Part shown: positions 1 through 8,279 of the stretch, in pieces
How positions within the stretch are numbered: the stretch's first letter is position 1
Layout: each line of letters begins with the position of its first letter
Origin: an uncultured Verrucomicrobiota bacterium
GTDB taxonomy: Bacteria > Verrucomicrobiota > Verrucomicrobiia > Opitutales > Opitutaceae
NCBI GenBank assembly: GCA_903869675.1
Contig: CAIQAB010000022.1
Location: forward strand, 1-64,000
Direction of reading: 5' to 3'
DNA length: 64,000 nt
Program-made: the position numbers and the translations under genes
The notes under the pieces: generated by a model
Told to the model about the DNA's origin: nothing
Databases searched by the model: none
The model's input: the letters and a program-made list of their open reading frames with translations, nothing else

Positions 1-791
1 TCACAAGTCTTCAGCAAATGTTCGAAGGTTGCACCAGCCTAACCAGCATCACCATCCCCAACAGCGTGACTAGTATTGGGGTTGGTGCGTTCCAAGATTG
101 CACCAGCCTAACTAGCGTCACCATCCCCAACAGCGTGACCAGTATTGGGAATGGTGCGTTCTATAATTGCACTAGCCTAACCAGCATCACCATCCCCAAC
201 AGCGTGACCAGTATTGGGGGTAATGCGTTCTATAATTGCACTCGCCTAACCAGCATCACCATCCCCAACAGCGTCACTAGCATTGGGGGTGAGGCCTTGT
301 ATGGTTGCACCAGCCTAACAAGCCTGACAATGCCCGATAGATTTATTGCTCAAGTCGCACAAATCGGAGTCAGCGGACAAGTGGCAACTGATTATCTGGT
401 CAACGCCCTCGCCAACAACGATGCCTTCGTAACAGCGGTGGCGAATAAGATTCTCGCCAAGAGTGGAAACTATGGCCTCTCCGTTAAGTCGGAACTACAA
501 ACGCTCGCCACCAAAACCGAACTAACCTCGTCCCTTACTCAGAGCCGAACGGATGGAATCAACAGCGTATTAAGCAACCCCAACCTCTGGACGCTCTACA
601 CCACCAGCCAGATTCAGAATATGGCGGTAGGTGATCTGGTCTTAACCAAGAATGTCGGTGGAACTTTCACCCTCAACTACGACATCGAGCAATCTACCGA
701 CCTCCAGACTTGGACGACCTACCAAGCCTTGTCCCTGCCTTTAACTGGTCTGCCTACGGATAAGGCGTTCGTTCGGATTAAAGCGAAGTAG
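1..791 (+). CDS. BspA-like leucine-rich-repeat surface protein, 5' end cut by window
   Basis: The frame is open from the window edge and the first ATG (18) lies inside repeat context, so only the C-terminal part is visible. Four to five near-identical 23-residue units follow, built on N-S-V-T-S-I-G-x-x-A-F-x-x-C-T-S-L-T, the signature of BspA/TpLRR (LRR_5) surface proteins. About 145 non-repeat residues end the protein in a Thr/Leu-rich stretch, probably an anchoring or secretion module (inference). GC is near 50%, clearly below the neighbours, and the repeats are almost identical at DNA level, which fits recent expansion or lateral origin. The ligand is unknown; adhesion is the usual role of the family. 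Confidence 0.8.
   Translation, partial: TSLQQMFEGCTSLTSITIPNSVTSIGVGAFQDCTSLTSVTIPNSVTSIGNGAFYNCTSLTSITIPNSVTSIGGNAFYNCTRLTSITIPNSVTSIGGEALYGCTSLTSLTMPDRFIAQVAQIGVSGQVATDYLVNALANNDAFVTAVANKILAKSGNYGLSVKSELQTLATKTELTSSLTQSRTDGINSVLSNPNLWTLYTTSQIQNMAVGDLVLTKNVGGTFTLNYDIEQSTDLQTWTTYQALSLPLTGLPTDKAFVRIKAK
29..335 (+). repeat. In-frame 69-bp tandem repeats encoding LRR units
   Basis: Units begin at 29, 98, 167, 236 and 305, exactly 69 bp apart, each starting TTGCACCAGCCTAAC or a close variant. Differences cluster in the short variable segment after the I-G codons. The period is 23 codons, so copy-number change by slippage or recombination keeps the frame. The array probably continues to the left of the window. 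Confidence 0.9.
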
Positions 792-1002
792 TAGGACGAT
801 AAGCCCCTCCCGTCCCGATCCCCGGCCGCCAATCAAAAGGGGTCAGGCCGAGAAATGTTAAAATCTTAGAACTAAATGAAATTCACACTTTGGCCTACTG
901 TCTAACGGGGCGCGCTCGTTGAGCACTCAGAAGGGGCGTCTTCTGGATAAGCTCAAATAAAACGATGCACGGTCGTCGGGCAAAGTGTCTTCAAACGAAA
1001 CA
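792..1002. other. Gene-free spacer with a GGGGTCAGGCC motif
   Basis: No convincing gene is seen. At 839-849 there is GGGGTCAGGCC preceded by AAAA, followed by an AT-rich stretch. From memory this motif recurs between genes in many bacteria next to REP-associated (RAYT) elements; that link is recollection, not proven here. No terminator-like hairpin follows the surface-protein gene. Confidence 0.3.
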
Positions 1003-1391
1003 TCTTACTCCGCCTCCCCGAATCGCCTTGGTCCGGAGACCACCGGGCCTGGGAAGGGCACCCCCCAGAGCGCAGGATGTGTCTCCGGTTCGGGTGAGAC
1101 CTCGGGTGCGAGGTATTTGAGAACATCCGCGAAGCGCAGACTGCATTGAAGACGCCGCTGCCCTTGGGCGTCGATCTTTGGATTGAGCACAAAGACGGCC
1201 CGGGAAAACGGCGGCTGGGTCTTTAGCTCCTGCGCACGCAACCGCGCTTCCACCGGGGAGAGCGAGCGGTCTTTGATCAACGCATCGAGTCGCTCCAGAT
1301 CAGCCCGGGTAACCGGCCCCCACAAGCCACGCCATGCCGCCGGCTCCACGCGGAGCCCGAGGAGTTTAACGAAACGTTTCTCCGTCGGTGC
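1003..1391. repeat. Direct repeat, partner at 5003-5391 (exact 4,000-bp offset)
   Basis: Positions 1003-1391 align base for base with 5003-5391 without an insertion or deletion; scattered substitutions are mostly silent or conservative. Similarity ends sharply on both sides (TCTTACTCC on the left, the APxEKRF codons on the right). The repeats flank the YHYH and MbnP/MbnH-like genes, so recombination between them would delete or amplify that pair. Confidence 0.85.
1005..1391 (-). pseudogene. 5'-truncated copy of the exported unknown gene at 5005-5700
   Basis: The translation matches the last ~125 residues of the intact gene at 5005-5700: 102 of the final 114 residues are identical and there are no gaps. 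Similarity stops at about 1391, where an in-frame stop lies just upstream, so start and signal peptide are missing. The stop codon is conserved. Because the surviving frame is undamaged, the truncation looks fairly recent. A GTG at the break could start a 114-residue peptide, but no export signal would remain. Confidence 0.8.
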
Positions 1392-1473
1392 AGGCGATCA
1401 ATGGGGTCGTGCCGATTTTTGTTAGTTTAGAATATTTAGCCGGCGCAATTGGTTAGGCGGACGGTAGGTATGA

Positions 1474-1516
1474 TCCGCAGACCTAGGTGACAGATAGTCC
1501 GGCGACGTAGGTTACA
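1474..1516 (-). mobile_element. IS-end-like tandem motif (remnant)
   Basis: On the minus strand two 19-bp units, TGTAACCTACGTCGCCGGA (1516-1498) and TGTCACCTAGGTCTGCGGA (1492-1474), agree at 15 of 19 positions with a 24-bp period. They resemble the terminal repeats (TGTAACCTATGTCTCCGG type) I associate with IS481-like integrase-type insertion sequences; the family assignment is from memory. No transposase gene is present, so this would be a solo end or decayed element, placed next to the truncated gene copy. Confidence 0.4.
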
Positions 1517-1524
1517 CTTCGGGT

Positions 1525-3357
1525 TCAGGGCGTTTCGGCCGTGGTCACATCCGTGAGGGTGTTCAGGAAGGCCACCAGCGCGCGTTGGTCGGAGTCGTCG
1601 AGCCGGAGGCCGCCGTCGGGATGTTTGGCCAGGTTGGGGTCGAGCGTGGGCGTGCGGACCACGCCTGCGCTGTAGTGGGCCACGACTTCTTCGAGCGTGG
1701 CGAATCGACCATCATGCATATACGGCGCGGTGCGGGTAATGTTGCGAAGGCTGGGCGTGGCAAACTTACCTCGGTCGCCGGCGAGGCCGGTGGCCTGTTC
1801 GCGGCCCAGATCGTCGACGATGGCGAGGCCGTTGTTGTGGAACTGGTGGTCGCTGAAAAGCGGTCCGCCGTGGCAGTGGAAACAGTCCGCACCGCGCTGG
1901 CCGGTGCGCGGATCGTTCTCGGTCATGAACAACTCGAAGCCCCGTTGCTCTTCGGCGGTGAAGCTCGCCCGGCCGCGCAGCGCACGATCGAATTTCGCTT
2001 CGCGGGTGGTAAGGGTCAGGAGAAACTGCTCCAGCGCAAGGGCGAGCTTCTCGGCGGTGATCTCGGGAGCGCCGAAGGCGGCGGTGAAGAGGGCGGGGTA
2101 GCCGGGAGCGGCGGCGAGCTTCGCGACGACCCTTTCGAGGGTTTCGTCCATCTCGGCGTGATCTTGGATAGGCACGAGCACTTGGGCGCGCAGCGAAGGG
2201 GCGCGGCCGTCCCAGAAGAAGCTGGATTTCCAGGCGAGGTTGAAGAGCGGCATGGCGTTGCGCGTGCCGGTCTGGCCGCCCAGACCGAGGCTCACGCGGC
2301 GCGGGTCGGCGAACGCCGACCCGGCCTGGTGGCAGGACGCGCAGGAGAGCGTGCCGTCGCGGGAGAGCGCGGTCTCGGTGAACAGGATCCTGCCGAGGGC
2401 GACGCGCTCCTCGATCAGCGGGTTGTCACGCGGGAGATCGGGAATGGGGAAGGTCGCCCCGATTTTCAAGCGGTAGGGCGTGTAGTGCTCGGGAAGATAC
2501 AGCGGTTTTACCGGCGAGGGGAGGCTGATGGCGGGGGCGGAGGACCATACCCCTGTGAGGCGGAAGGCTCCGCGCAGGTTGGCCACCAGAGCGGCGGCGA
2601 CCGGGTCGCCGGCCCGCGAGTGGGTGGCGGAGCCGTCGCGGGCAAAGGAGAGCGGGCGGGGGGCGTTGAGCAACGAGCCGAGATCAAAGTCCAGTCCCGC
2701 GCCGGTATCGCGGGTGAGGTCGAGCGACGCGGCGAGGGTGATGAGGGTGCGCTGGGGATCGCGGGCGAGGTGGTAGGCATAACCATTGATCCCGGGTGCG
2801 GCGACCGGGGGTAGCGCGGGAGTGGCGGCGTCGCCGGAGGCGGCCGCACGGCCGCGGTAGAGCCCTTCGAGGGCGAGGAAGATGTAACCGCCCTGCCAGC
2901 TCCAGTGGAGGCCATTGAGGTTGGGATTGAGCGGGTGGCCGGCCGGGAAACGCGCCGAGCCGGCGGCGTTGGCCTCGGGGTCGGGGCCGAGGTAAAAGCG
3001 CAGGGCGCGGTAGCGGCCGGCGGGGATGTCGGCGAGCCGCACGGTGTCGCGGTGTTTTGCCGCATCGAGCCAGGCGTCGCCTTCGGCCTGCTCGACCCAC
3101 GTGCCGTCCTCGCGCTCGAGGGCGAAGCCGCTCAGGAGGTAACTGAGGCGGGTGACGGAGAGCGTCTCGCCGGCCGCGTTCGGGTAGCGCAGGGAATCGA
3201 GCAGAAGCGGCGCGCCGTTAAAAACCGGGCGGATGGTGAGCTCGAGGCCGGAGGCGGCGCCGCGAGCGGGCGCGAAGGCGAAGAGGCCGGCGCCAAAGAG
3301 GATGGCGGTGGCGGTGAGCCCGCGGAAGGTCCGGCGCGAGGGCTGGCTTCTGGGCAT
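1525..3357 (-). CDS. Fused MbnP-like / di-heme cytochrome c peroxidase (MbnH-like) protein
   Basis: The 610-residue product starts at the ATG at 3357 (a GTG at 3372 is also possible). The N-terminus SRRTFRG plus a hydrophobic stretch is an export signal, perhaps Tat. Residues ~40-270 match the MbnP-like domain, including HWSWQGGY at 151-158. Residues ~290-600 are a MauG/CcpA-type di-heme peroxidase with heme motifs CASCH (339-343) and CFHCH (492-496) and a downstream YMHDGRF whose Met may ligate heme. In known systems MbnP and MbnH are separate proteins and MbnH converts a Trp of MbnP to kynurenine, creating a copper site. Here both are one chain. No Cys occurs in the N-terminal domain. The gene lies 21 bp after the YHYH gene, apparently in one operon. 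Confidence 0.85.
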   Translation of the reverse strand: MPRSQPSRRTFRGLTATAILFGAGLFAFAPARGAASGLELTIRPVFNGAPLLLDSLRYPNAAGETLSVTRLSYLLSGFALEREDGTWVEQAEGDAWLDAAKHRDTVRLADIPAGRYRALRFYLGPDPEANAAGSARFPAGHPLNPNLNGLHWSWQGGYIFLALEGLYRGRAAASGDAATPALPPVAAPGINGYAYHLARDPQRTLITLAASLDLTRDTGAGLDFDLGSLLNAPRPLSFARDGSATHSRAGDPVAAALVANLRGAFRLTGVWSSAPAISLPSPVKPLYLPEHYTPYRLKIGATFPIPDLPRDNPLIEERVALGRILFTETALSRDGTLSCASCHQAGSAFADPRRVSLGLGGQTGTRNAMPLFNLAWKSSFFWDGRAPSLRAQVLVPIQDHAEMDETLERVVAKLAAAPGYPALFTAAFGAPEITAEKLALALEQFLLTLTTREAKFDRALRGRASFTAEEQRGFELFMTENDPRTGQRGADCFHCHGGPLFSDHQFHNNGLAIVDDLGREQATGLAGDRGKFATPSLRNITRTAPYMHDGRFATLEEVVAHYSAGVVRTPTLDPNLAKHPDGGLRLDDSDQRALVAFLNTLTDVTTAETP

Positions 3358-3378
3358 GGTGCGACGCGACACGCCGGA

Positions 3379-4902
3379 TCAGTAGCCGACCGAGTCGTAG
3401 GTCGCGAGACCGGTGCGCGTGATTTTGTAGAAGCGTCTGGTCTCGCCCGAGGTGGCGCCGGTTTCCGTGAAGGTCGCACGGTTACCCCCGGCGGCAGTGA
3501 TGGCAGGCGCCAGGTTGGTCCAAGTAGCTAGATCGCTGGTGGCGCTCACTTGGTAAGTGCCGCCCTCGACGGCGTTCCAGGAAATGGTGAGATCATTGCC
3601 GGAGGCTGCGACGGGCGTGGCGGTCCACGTCTCGGCGGTGGCGGCGGAACCCTTGAAATACTGGGTGAGCGGGGTGTCGGCGTTCATCACCGTGGTGGTG
3701 CTGGCGGCGGCGTTCTTGGTCCCGTAATACCAGCGGCCGGCGTTGTAGGGATACCAGGGGGCGCCGGTGGAGCTGATGGTGGCGAAGTAGGCCCAGGTCC
3801 CGTTCGGGAACTCGGGGGTGACGCAGTAGCGCACGTTGTATTTGTTGAGGTCGTAAAGCGTGGTGTAGGCGCCGACGGTGCTGGTGACGCCTTGGGTAAA
3901 GCCGAGGTCGCCGAGGTAATCGTAGTCCTCGGAGAAATGACCGAGTGCGTAGGTGGTGTTGACGACGGGGCCATACTGGGCGGAGGAGCTCAGCTGGGCG
4001 CGGTTTTGCGCGGCCAGGGCCCAGGCGGGCAGCGAGGTGCGTCCGGTGGAGGCGAGGTTGGTGGTGCCGTAGGAACCGTCGCGCAAGACGTAGCCGGAAA
4101 CCATGCGACGCACCGGGCTGGTGGCATCCAGCGGGTTCGAGTAGCCGTAGGGCCCGTAGTAGGGAAGGCCGTCGTTCATCCAGCCGATGATGGGGGAATG
4201 GGCGAAGGTGGTGGTGGCGGTGTTTTCCGAGTAGATCTTGGTGGCGGGGTCGTAGTTGACGTTGTCGCCGAGTTGGTAGCGCACCGCGATGGGGTTGGCG
4301 TGGGAATGGTAATCACCGCTCGGCTGGGGGTGGTTGAGCGCGTAATCGAAGGACACAAACTCGTTCGGCCAGGCGTCGCGGTTCCAGATGCCATCGCCCG
4401 CGCCAATGTTGCCGTTGGGGGTGGCGTCTTTACCGTTGGCCACCGAGTAGGAGAAGCCGTCCGAGGTGTTGTATATGGAAACGCCGTCCACGAGGATACC
4501 GATCACGCCCATGCCGGTGAGGGTCTTGGCAACGGGAATCACGGGGGTGCGGGGGAAGCGGTAAACCTTGGTGGCGGTGCCTTGGTTTTTGGGAAGATTG
4601 GGGTTGTTCCAAGGCCCCATGACGTAGCTGGCGAGGCCGGTGTTTTTAAGATAAACCCAACTGGCGGAGTAGTTGATCTCGTGAATGCCGGCGTAGGTGG
4701 GCGAGGTCTGCCCGGTCCAAGTCGTGGTGGAGATGCTGGCGGCGCGGTTGGCGGGGCTGGTGTAGATCCGGGCGTATTTGGTGGAATTCGCGGTGAGCCA
4801 CGAGCTAAGCAGCGGATCGGCGTGCGTCACCGGACTAAGGCATGCGAGCGCGGCGAGCGCCGCCACGGCGAGAAACGAGGTGCGTAGGTTGGGGAAGTTC
4901 AC
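3379..4902 (-). CDS. YHYH-family exported protein
   Basis: The 507-residue product begins at a GTG (4902) with a clear signal peptide (hydrophobic to about residue 28, ending THA-D). The YHYH family is recognised by the His-rich motif, here in the variant form YHSH (198-201), and by the G-L-P-Y-Y-G-P-Y-G-Y segment near 246-254. The last ~70 residues form a beta-rich module with S-W-N and RRFYKIT, like C-terminal modules of other exported proteins in the group. Function is unproven; YHYH proteins are often encoded near copper- or heme-linked exported proteins, and this one precedes the MbnP/MbnH fusion by 21 bp. The clustered histidines suggest metal binding (inference). Confidence 0.75.
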   Translation of the reverse strand: MNFPNLRTSFLAVAALAALACLSPVTHADPLLSSWLTANSTKYARIYTSPANRAASISTTTWTGQTSPTYAGIHEINYSASWVYLKNTGLASYVMGPWNNPNLPKNQGTATKVYRFPRTPVIPVAKTLTGMGVIGILVDGVSIYNTSDGFSYSVANGKDATPNGNIGAGDGIWNRDAWPNEFVSFDYALNHPQPSGDYHSHANPIAVRYQLGDNVNYDPATKIYSENTATTTFAHSPIIGWMNDGLPYYGPYGYSNPLDATSPVRRMVSGYVLRDGSYGTTNLASTGRTSLPAWALAAQNRAQLSSSAQYGPVVNTTYALGHFSEDYDYLGDLGFTQGVTSTVGAYTTLYDLNKYNVRYCVTPEFPNGTWAYFATISSTGAPWYPYNAGRWYYGTKNAAASTTTVMNADTPLTQYFKGSAATAETWTATPVAASGNDLTISWNAVEGGTYQVSATSDLATWTNLAPAITAAGGNRATFTETGATSGETRRFYKITRTGLATYDSVGY

Positions 4903-5004
4903 GACGTCGGGATGCGATTGAGCCCGCTGATCCTGCCGAGCGTATGTTAAGGATTGATGAGGGAAGAGTATTTTTTGAAAAAATGCCCGGAAAAAAGCTT
5001 CGTC

Positions 5005-5700
5005 TTACTCCACTTCGCCAAAGGTGCGCGGTCCCGAGAGCACCGGACCCGGGAAGGGCACGCCCCAGAGCGCAGGGTTCTCCTCCGGTTCGGGTGAGAC
5101 ACCGGGGGCGAGGTATTTGAAAACGTCCGCGTAGCGCAGGCTGCATTGGAGGCGCCGCTGCCCTTTGGCGTCGATCTTTGGATTGAGCACAAAGACGGCT
5201 TGGGAAAACGGCGGCTGGGTCTTTAGCTCCTGCGCACGCAACCGCGCTTCCACCGGCGAGAGCGAGCGGTCTTTGATCACCGCATCGAGTCGCTCCAGAT
5301 CGGCCCGCGTAACCGGCCCCCACAAGCCGCGCCAAGCCGCCGGATCCACCAGGGGCGCGAGGAGTTTAACGAAACGTTTTTCCATCGGCGCGGCCTGCTC
5401 CCAATAGCCCAAAACGAGGAGAAACGGCTCCTCGATATCATATTGCCGCAGCGCGTCGCCCAGCCCCACCGGCGTGCCGAAGCGGGTCGCCTTCGGATTG
5501 GCCGGCACCCCGCCGTGCGCGGGATTCGCCGCCGCCGGAATATCCCACTTCTGGGTGTAATCAGGCGGCCGGTATCCACCGAAAAAACGGTCGCTGACCC
5601 AGTGCTCGAAAACCAACCCATGCACCTGCACCTCTGCCGCCCGCGTGCCGGACGCGGCCGCGAGAAACAGGATAAGCATTAAAAACCGGGCGCAGCGCAT
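5005..5700 (-). CDS. Exported protein of unknown function, intact copy
   Basis: The ATG at 5700 gives 231 residues with a textbook signal peptide ([18 protein letters not shown], cleavage near TRAA). The mature part is rich in W, R and conserved-looking blocks: [36 protein letters not shown] and [15 protein letters not shown]. The E, D and K residues in the first three blocks recall the order of a PD-(D/E)xK nuclease fold, but I cannot confirm this. It is first in a likely minus-strand operon with the YHYH and MbnP/MbnH genes (103 bp before the next gene) and is divergent from the ferredoxin gene. Its 3' half is duplicated at 1003-1391. Confidence 0.7.
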   Translation of the reverse strand: MRCARFLMLILFLAAASGTRAAEVQVHGLVFEHWVSDRFFGGYRPPDYTQKWDIPAAANPAHGGVPANPKATRFGTPVGLGDALRQYDIEEPFLLVLGYWEQAAPMEKRFVKLLAPLVDPAAWRGLWGPVTRADLERLDAVIKDRSLSPVEARLRAQELKTQPPFSQAVFVLNPKIDAKGQRRLQCSLRYADVFKYLAPGVSPEPEENPALWGVPFPGPVLSGPRTFGEVE

Positions 5701-5776
5701 GACGCGAAAGTGGACGGGGGAGTGGATTCGCCACGAAAAGGTGGCGTCTGCCGCCGTCCGCCGCAAGAAGTCATGC

Positions 5777-6166
5777 ATGGAGCAGATCCAGACCGCGCGC
5801 CCGCCCGAGACGAACAAGATCGATGCAGCCTTCGCCAAGATGGGCCTGCCAGGGGCACGCCGGCACGTGTTTCTCTGCCCCGGCCCGGAATGCTGCGATC
5901 GCGCCACCGGCTCGGAATCCTGGGCCGCGTTGAAGACCGCCTGCCAGTCTCCCGGAGCCGATGCCCTCCGCTCGAAAGCCGAGTGCCTGCGGGTATGCGC
6001 CGGCGGGCCTTGGCTGGTCGTCTACCCCGAGGGCGTCTGGTATGGCGAGGCCTCCCCTGCCCGCGTGGAACGTATCGTGCGCGAACACGTGGTCGGCGGC
6101 ATCCCCGTGGCGGAATGGGCGGTGAGGGTGCAACCCCTTGCAGGCGGCGGAGAGCCGGGGGCTTGA
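5777..6166 (+). CDS. Thioredoxin-like [2Fe-2S] ferredoxin
   Basis: Starting at the ATG at 5777, preceded by AAGAAG, the product has 129 residues. It carries the cysteine pattern of the thioredoxin-fold [2Fe-2S] ferredoxins (COG3411): C-P-G-P-E-C-C early, then C-L-R-V-C followed by [14 protein letters not shown], as in Aquifex-type ferredoxin. It is cytoplasmic, without a signal peptide. The partner is unknown. It is divergent from the exported-protein operon with a 76-bp shared upstream region and is followed by the His-rich membrane protein, so it may provide electrons to a metal-related process (inference). Confidence 0.85.
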   Translation: MEQIQTARPPETNKIDAAFAKMGLPGARRHVFLCPGPECCDRATGSESWAALKTACQSPGADALRSKAECLRVCAGGPWLVVYPEGVWYGEASPARVERIVREHVVGGIPVAEWAVRVQPLAGGGEPGA

Positions 6167-6284
6167 CGACTTTGCTATGGTGGGATCCGGCCAGCGCGCG
6201 CTCGACAGCAGGCGCCGGTCGAGCGATGCCTTGCGGTCCGCGTTTCCCGCCGGACACACGGGCCGTCCCCCTTTAACTATTTCC

Positions 6285-7010
6285 ATGAACACCACCGTCC
6301 TCGCGACCCTCGCTGCGACAGGCTTCACGGTGGCGTTTTTCCACGCCGCGCTGCCGACGCATTGGCTGCCGTTCGTGCTGGTCGCGCGGGCGCGCGGTTG
6401 GCGCGAGGGCAAGACCATGGGCCTGGCCCTCGCCGCCGGCCTTGGCCACGTGGCGCTGACTTCCTTGCTCGGTCTAGGCGTGGCCTGGCTGGGCTTCGCC
6501 CTCGACGAGCATTTCGGCGAACTATTCAAAACCATCGCGGGCAGCCTGTTACTCGCAGTCGCTGCCTACTTTGCCATGCAGGAACTGCGCGGCTCAGGGC
6601 TGCGCCACCACCACCTGCCCGGCGGCCACCACCACGCCGGCCCGGCCTGCGGGCGGGAGCAAGATGCCACCCACCTCGAACACGAACTACGCGAGAGCCC
6701 TCTAGGAAAAACGGAAACCGGCGACTGGGCCGCGATCAGTGGCTTGCTGGTCATGCTGACCCTTTCGCCCTGCGAGGCTTTTCTGCCGGTTTACCTATCG
6801 GGGGTGCAGTTTGGCTGGCCCGGCTTTTTCGTGCTCAGCGGCATCCTCGCCACGGGAACGCTCGCGGGTATGGCGTTGTTCACCTGGCTGACCCTGCGCG
6901 GCCTGCGTGGCATCGACCTGAAACGGTTGGAACGCCACGAAGCCGGCCTGCTGTCCGCCGTCTTCGGTCTGCTTGGCGTGCTGATGCTCTTCCTGGAACA
7001 CGGACACTGA
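6285..7010 (+). CDS. Polytopic membrane protein with His-rich loop, possible metal transporter
   Basis: The ATG at 6285 gives 241 residues with about six hydrophobic segments in two groups of three, separated by a His-rich loop (RHHH at 107-110, HHH at 115-117, plus Cys122). The first segment holds H-A-A-L-P-T-H-W and the fourth S-P-C-E-A-F-L-P. This layout resembles NicO/RcnA and other LysE-superfamily cation exporters with His-rich loops, but I cannot assign a named family. It follows the ferredoxin gene by 118 bp on the same strand. Substrate (Ni, Co, Cu or other) cannot be read from sequence. Confidence 0.6.
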   Translation: MNTTVLATLAATGFTVAFFHAALPTHWLPFVLVARARGWREGKTMGLALAAGLGHVALTSLLGLGVAWLGFALDEHFGELFKTIAGSLLLAVAAYFAMQELRGSGLRHHHLPGGHHHAGPACGREQDATHLEHELRESPLGKTETGDWAAISGLLVMLTLSPCEAFLPVYLSGVQFGWPGFFVLSGILATGTLAGMALFTWLTLRGLRGIDLKRLERHEAGLLSAVFGLLGVLMLFLEHGH

Positions 7011-7025
7011 GGCCCCCGCCCCAGC

Positions 7026-7976
7026 TCAGCGCTTGGGCAAAACAAAGCGCACAGCAGGCGGTTCGTTCGATACCGGCGCGACACCCGCGGCGGCCGGCGC
7101 GGCGACCGGCGTAACCGCCACGGGCGGTCCGGTAAAAACCGAGGTGGCGGGCACCTTGGCGAAACCCTCCTCAATCAAGCGGCGCACGTGAGCATCCCGA
7201 GTCTTGCGATCCGGGCTACCCATCACGACTACAATGATGCGCTTGCCTTCACGCTGGGCGGTGGCGGCGAGGCAAAAGCCGGCTGCGTTGGTGAAACCGG
7301 TCTTCAAACCATCGCACCCCGCGACCGCCCCGAGCAGGTGGTTGTGATTATTCATCACTACTGCCTTGGGGCGCACGCCGGCGCCAAATTCACGGGTTTT
7401 CACCGAAGTATAGGTCAGCACGTCGGTGTGGAGCAGGAGTTCACGGGAAAGCAGGGCGAGGTCACGCGGCGAGGTGAGATCACCTTCGGCGATCTTGCGC
7501 GAAGCGGGCGGCAGGCCATGGGGCGAGCGGAAGGTGGTATGGGTCATACCAAGGGACGCAGCGCGGGCGTTCATGCGCGCGACAAAGGCCTCCCGCGAGC
7601 CAGCGGAGGCGCGGGCGAGGGCGCTGGCGGCGTCGTTGGCCGACTGGATCATCAGTGCATAAAGCAGATCCTCCACGGGAAAGGTCTCGCGCGGGTCGAG
7701 CCAGACCTGGGTGCCGCCGGTCTTGGAATCCTCAACCGCAACTTGCACAGGGGTATCGAGCCGGATCTTGCCCGACGCGAGAGCATCGTGGACCACGAGG
7801 AAGGTCATGAGCTTCGTGACGCTCGCCGGCGGCGAGACGACATCGGCGTTTTCCGCGGAAAGCACGGAGCCCGTGGCCGCGTCGACCACGATGGCGCCCT
7901 TATAATCGGCGCGGACGGACGGCGCGAGGAGCGCGGCGATGGACAAAAGCAGGGCGGGTATAAAAGAGATGCGCAC
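7026..7976 (-). CDS. dacA: D-alanyl-D-alanine carboxypeptidase (PBP5/6-type, peptidase S11)
   Basis: The serine peptidase that trims the terminal D-Ala of peptidoglycan stem peptides carries all three S11 motifs here: S-V-T-K (nucleophile Ser), S-A-N-D and K-T-G within GLKTGFTNAAG. The GTG at 7976 gives 316 residues with a clean signal peptide (hydrophobic to SVRA-D). An ATG at 8045 would add 23 Arg/His-rich residues and is less likely. The C-terminal ~40 residues are Ala/Pro/Val-rich, without a clear amphipathic anchor helix. It converges on the His-rich membrane gene with a 15-bp gap. Confidence 0.88.
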   Translation of the reverse strand: MRISFIPALLLSIAALLAPSVRADYKGAIVVDAATGSVLSAENADVVSPPASVTKLMTFLVVHDALASGKIRLDTPVQVAVEDSKTGGTQVWLDPRETFPVEDLLYALMIQSANDAASALARASAGSREAFVARMNARAASLGMTHTTFRSPHGLPPASRKIAEGDLTSPRDLALLSRELLLHTDVLTYTSVKTREFGAGVRPKAVVMNNHNHLLGAVAGCDGLKTGFTNAAGFCLAATAQREGKRIIVVVMGSPDRKTRDAHVRRLIEEGFAKVPATSVFTGPPVAVTPVAAPAAAGVAPVSNEPPAVRFVLPKR

Positions 7977-8279
7977 GGCAGGATGGGAACGATGCGAGCG
8001 AGCAAGGTTCCGCGGCTCTGAGCGAGCCAGAAACAAGTGAAACATCGGACGGCGGAGCGATTACACCGCCCCCCGCTCAAATCTGAACCGGCACAGCCGA
8101 GCGCACACCGAAATCCATCAGGGCGCGCGGGTGGTTTAGTAAGGTGGAAAAACAGTTTTCCCATCGACCTCAGCATCCCCAACGGACCTTTCTTGAAGGG
8201 TGCATTTATGTGTAACAGGGACTAACCGGACATCAAACGTATCGACCGTCTCTGACTGCTTTTGAACCAAGCTCCGAAA
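7977..8279. other. Intergenic region between dacA and a small membrane protein
   Basis: About 300 bp separate the divergent genes. No RNA gene, repeat or strong hairpin was recognised. It should hold the promoters for both sides, but no convincing -35/-10 pair stands out. Confidence 0.3.

Noticed and set aside
29-335. The regular 69-bp repeats as a possible CRISPR array
   Set aside because: The repeats are contiguous, lack unique spacers and stay in frame with a leucine-rich-repeat protein.
1585-2814. A 409-codon plus-strand frame opposite the MbnP/MbnH-like gene
   Set aside because: The minus strand has two heme motifs and a signal peptide in frame; the plus-strand translation is a composition shadow.
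3550-4887. A 445-codon plus-strand frame opposite the YHYH gene
   Set aside because: Very Gly/Val-rich, no signal, and antisense to the YHYH motif and signal peptide.
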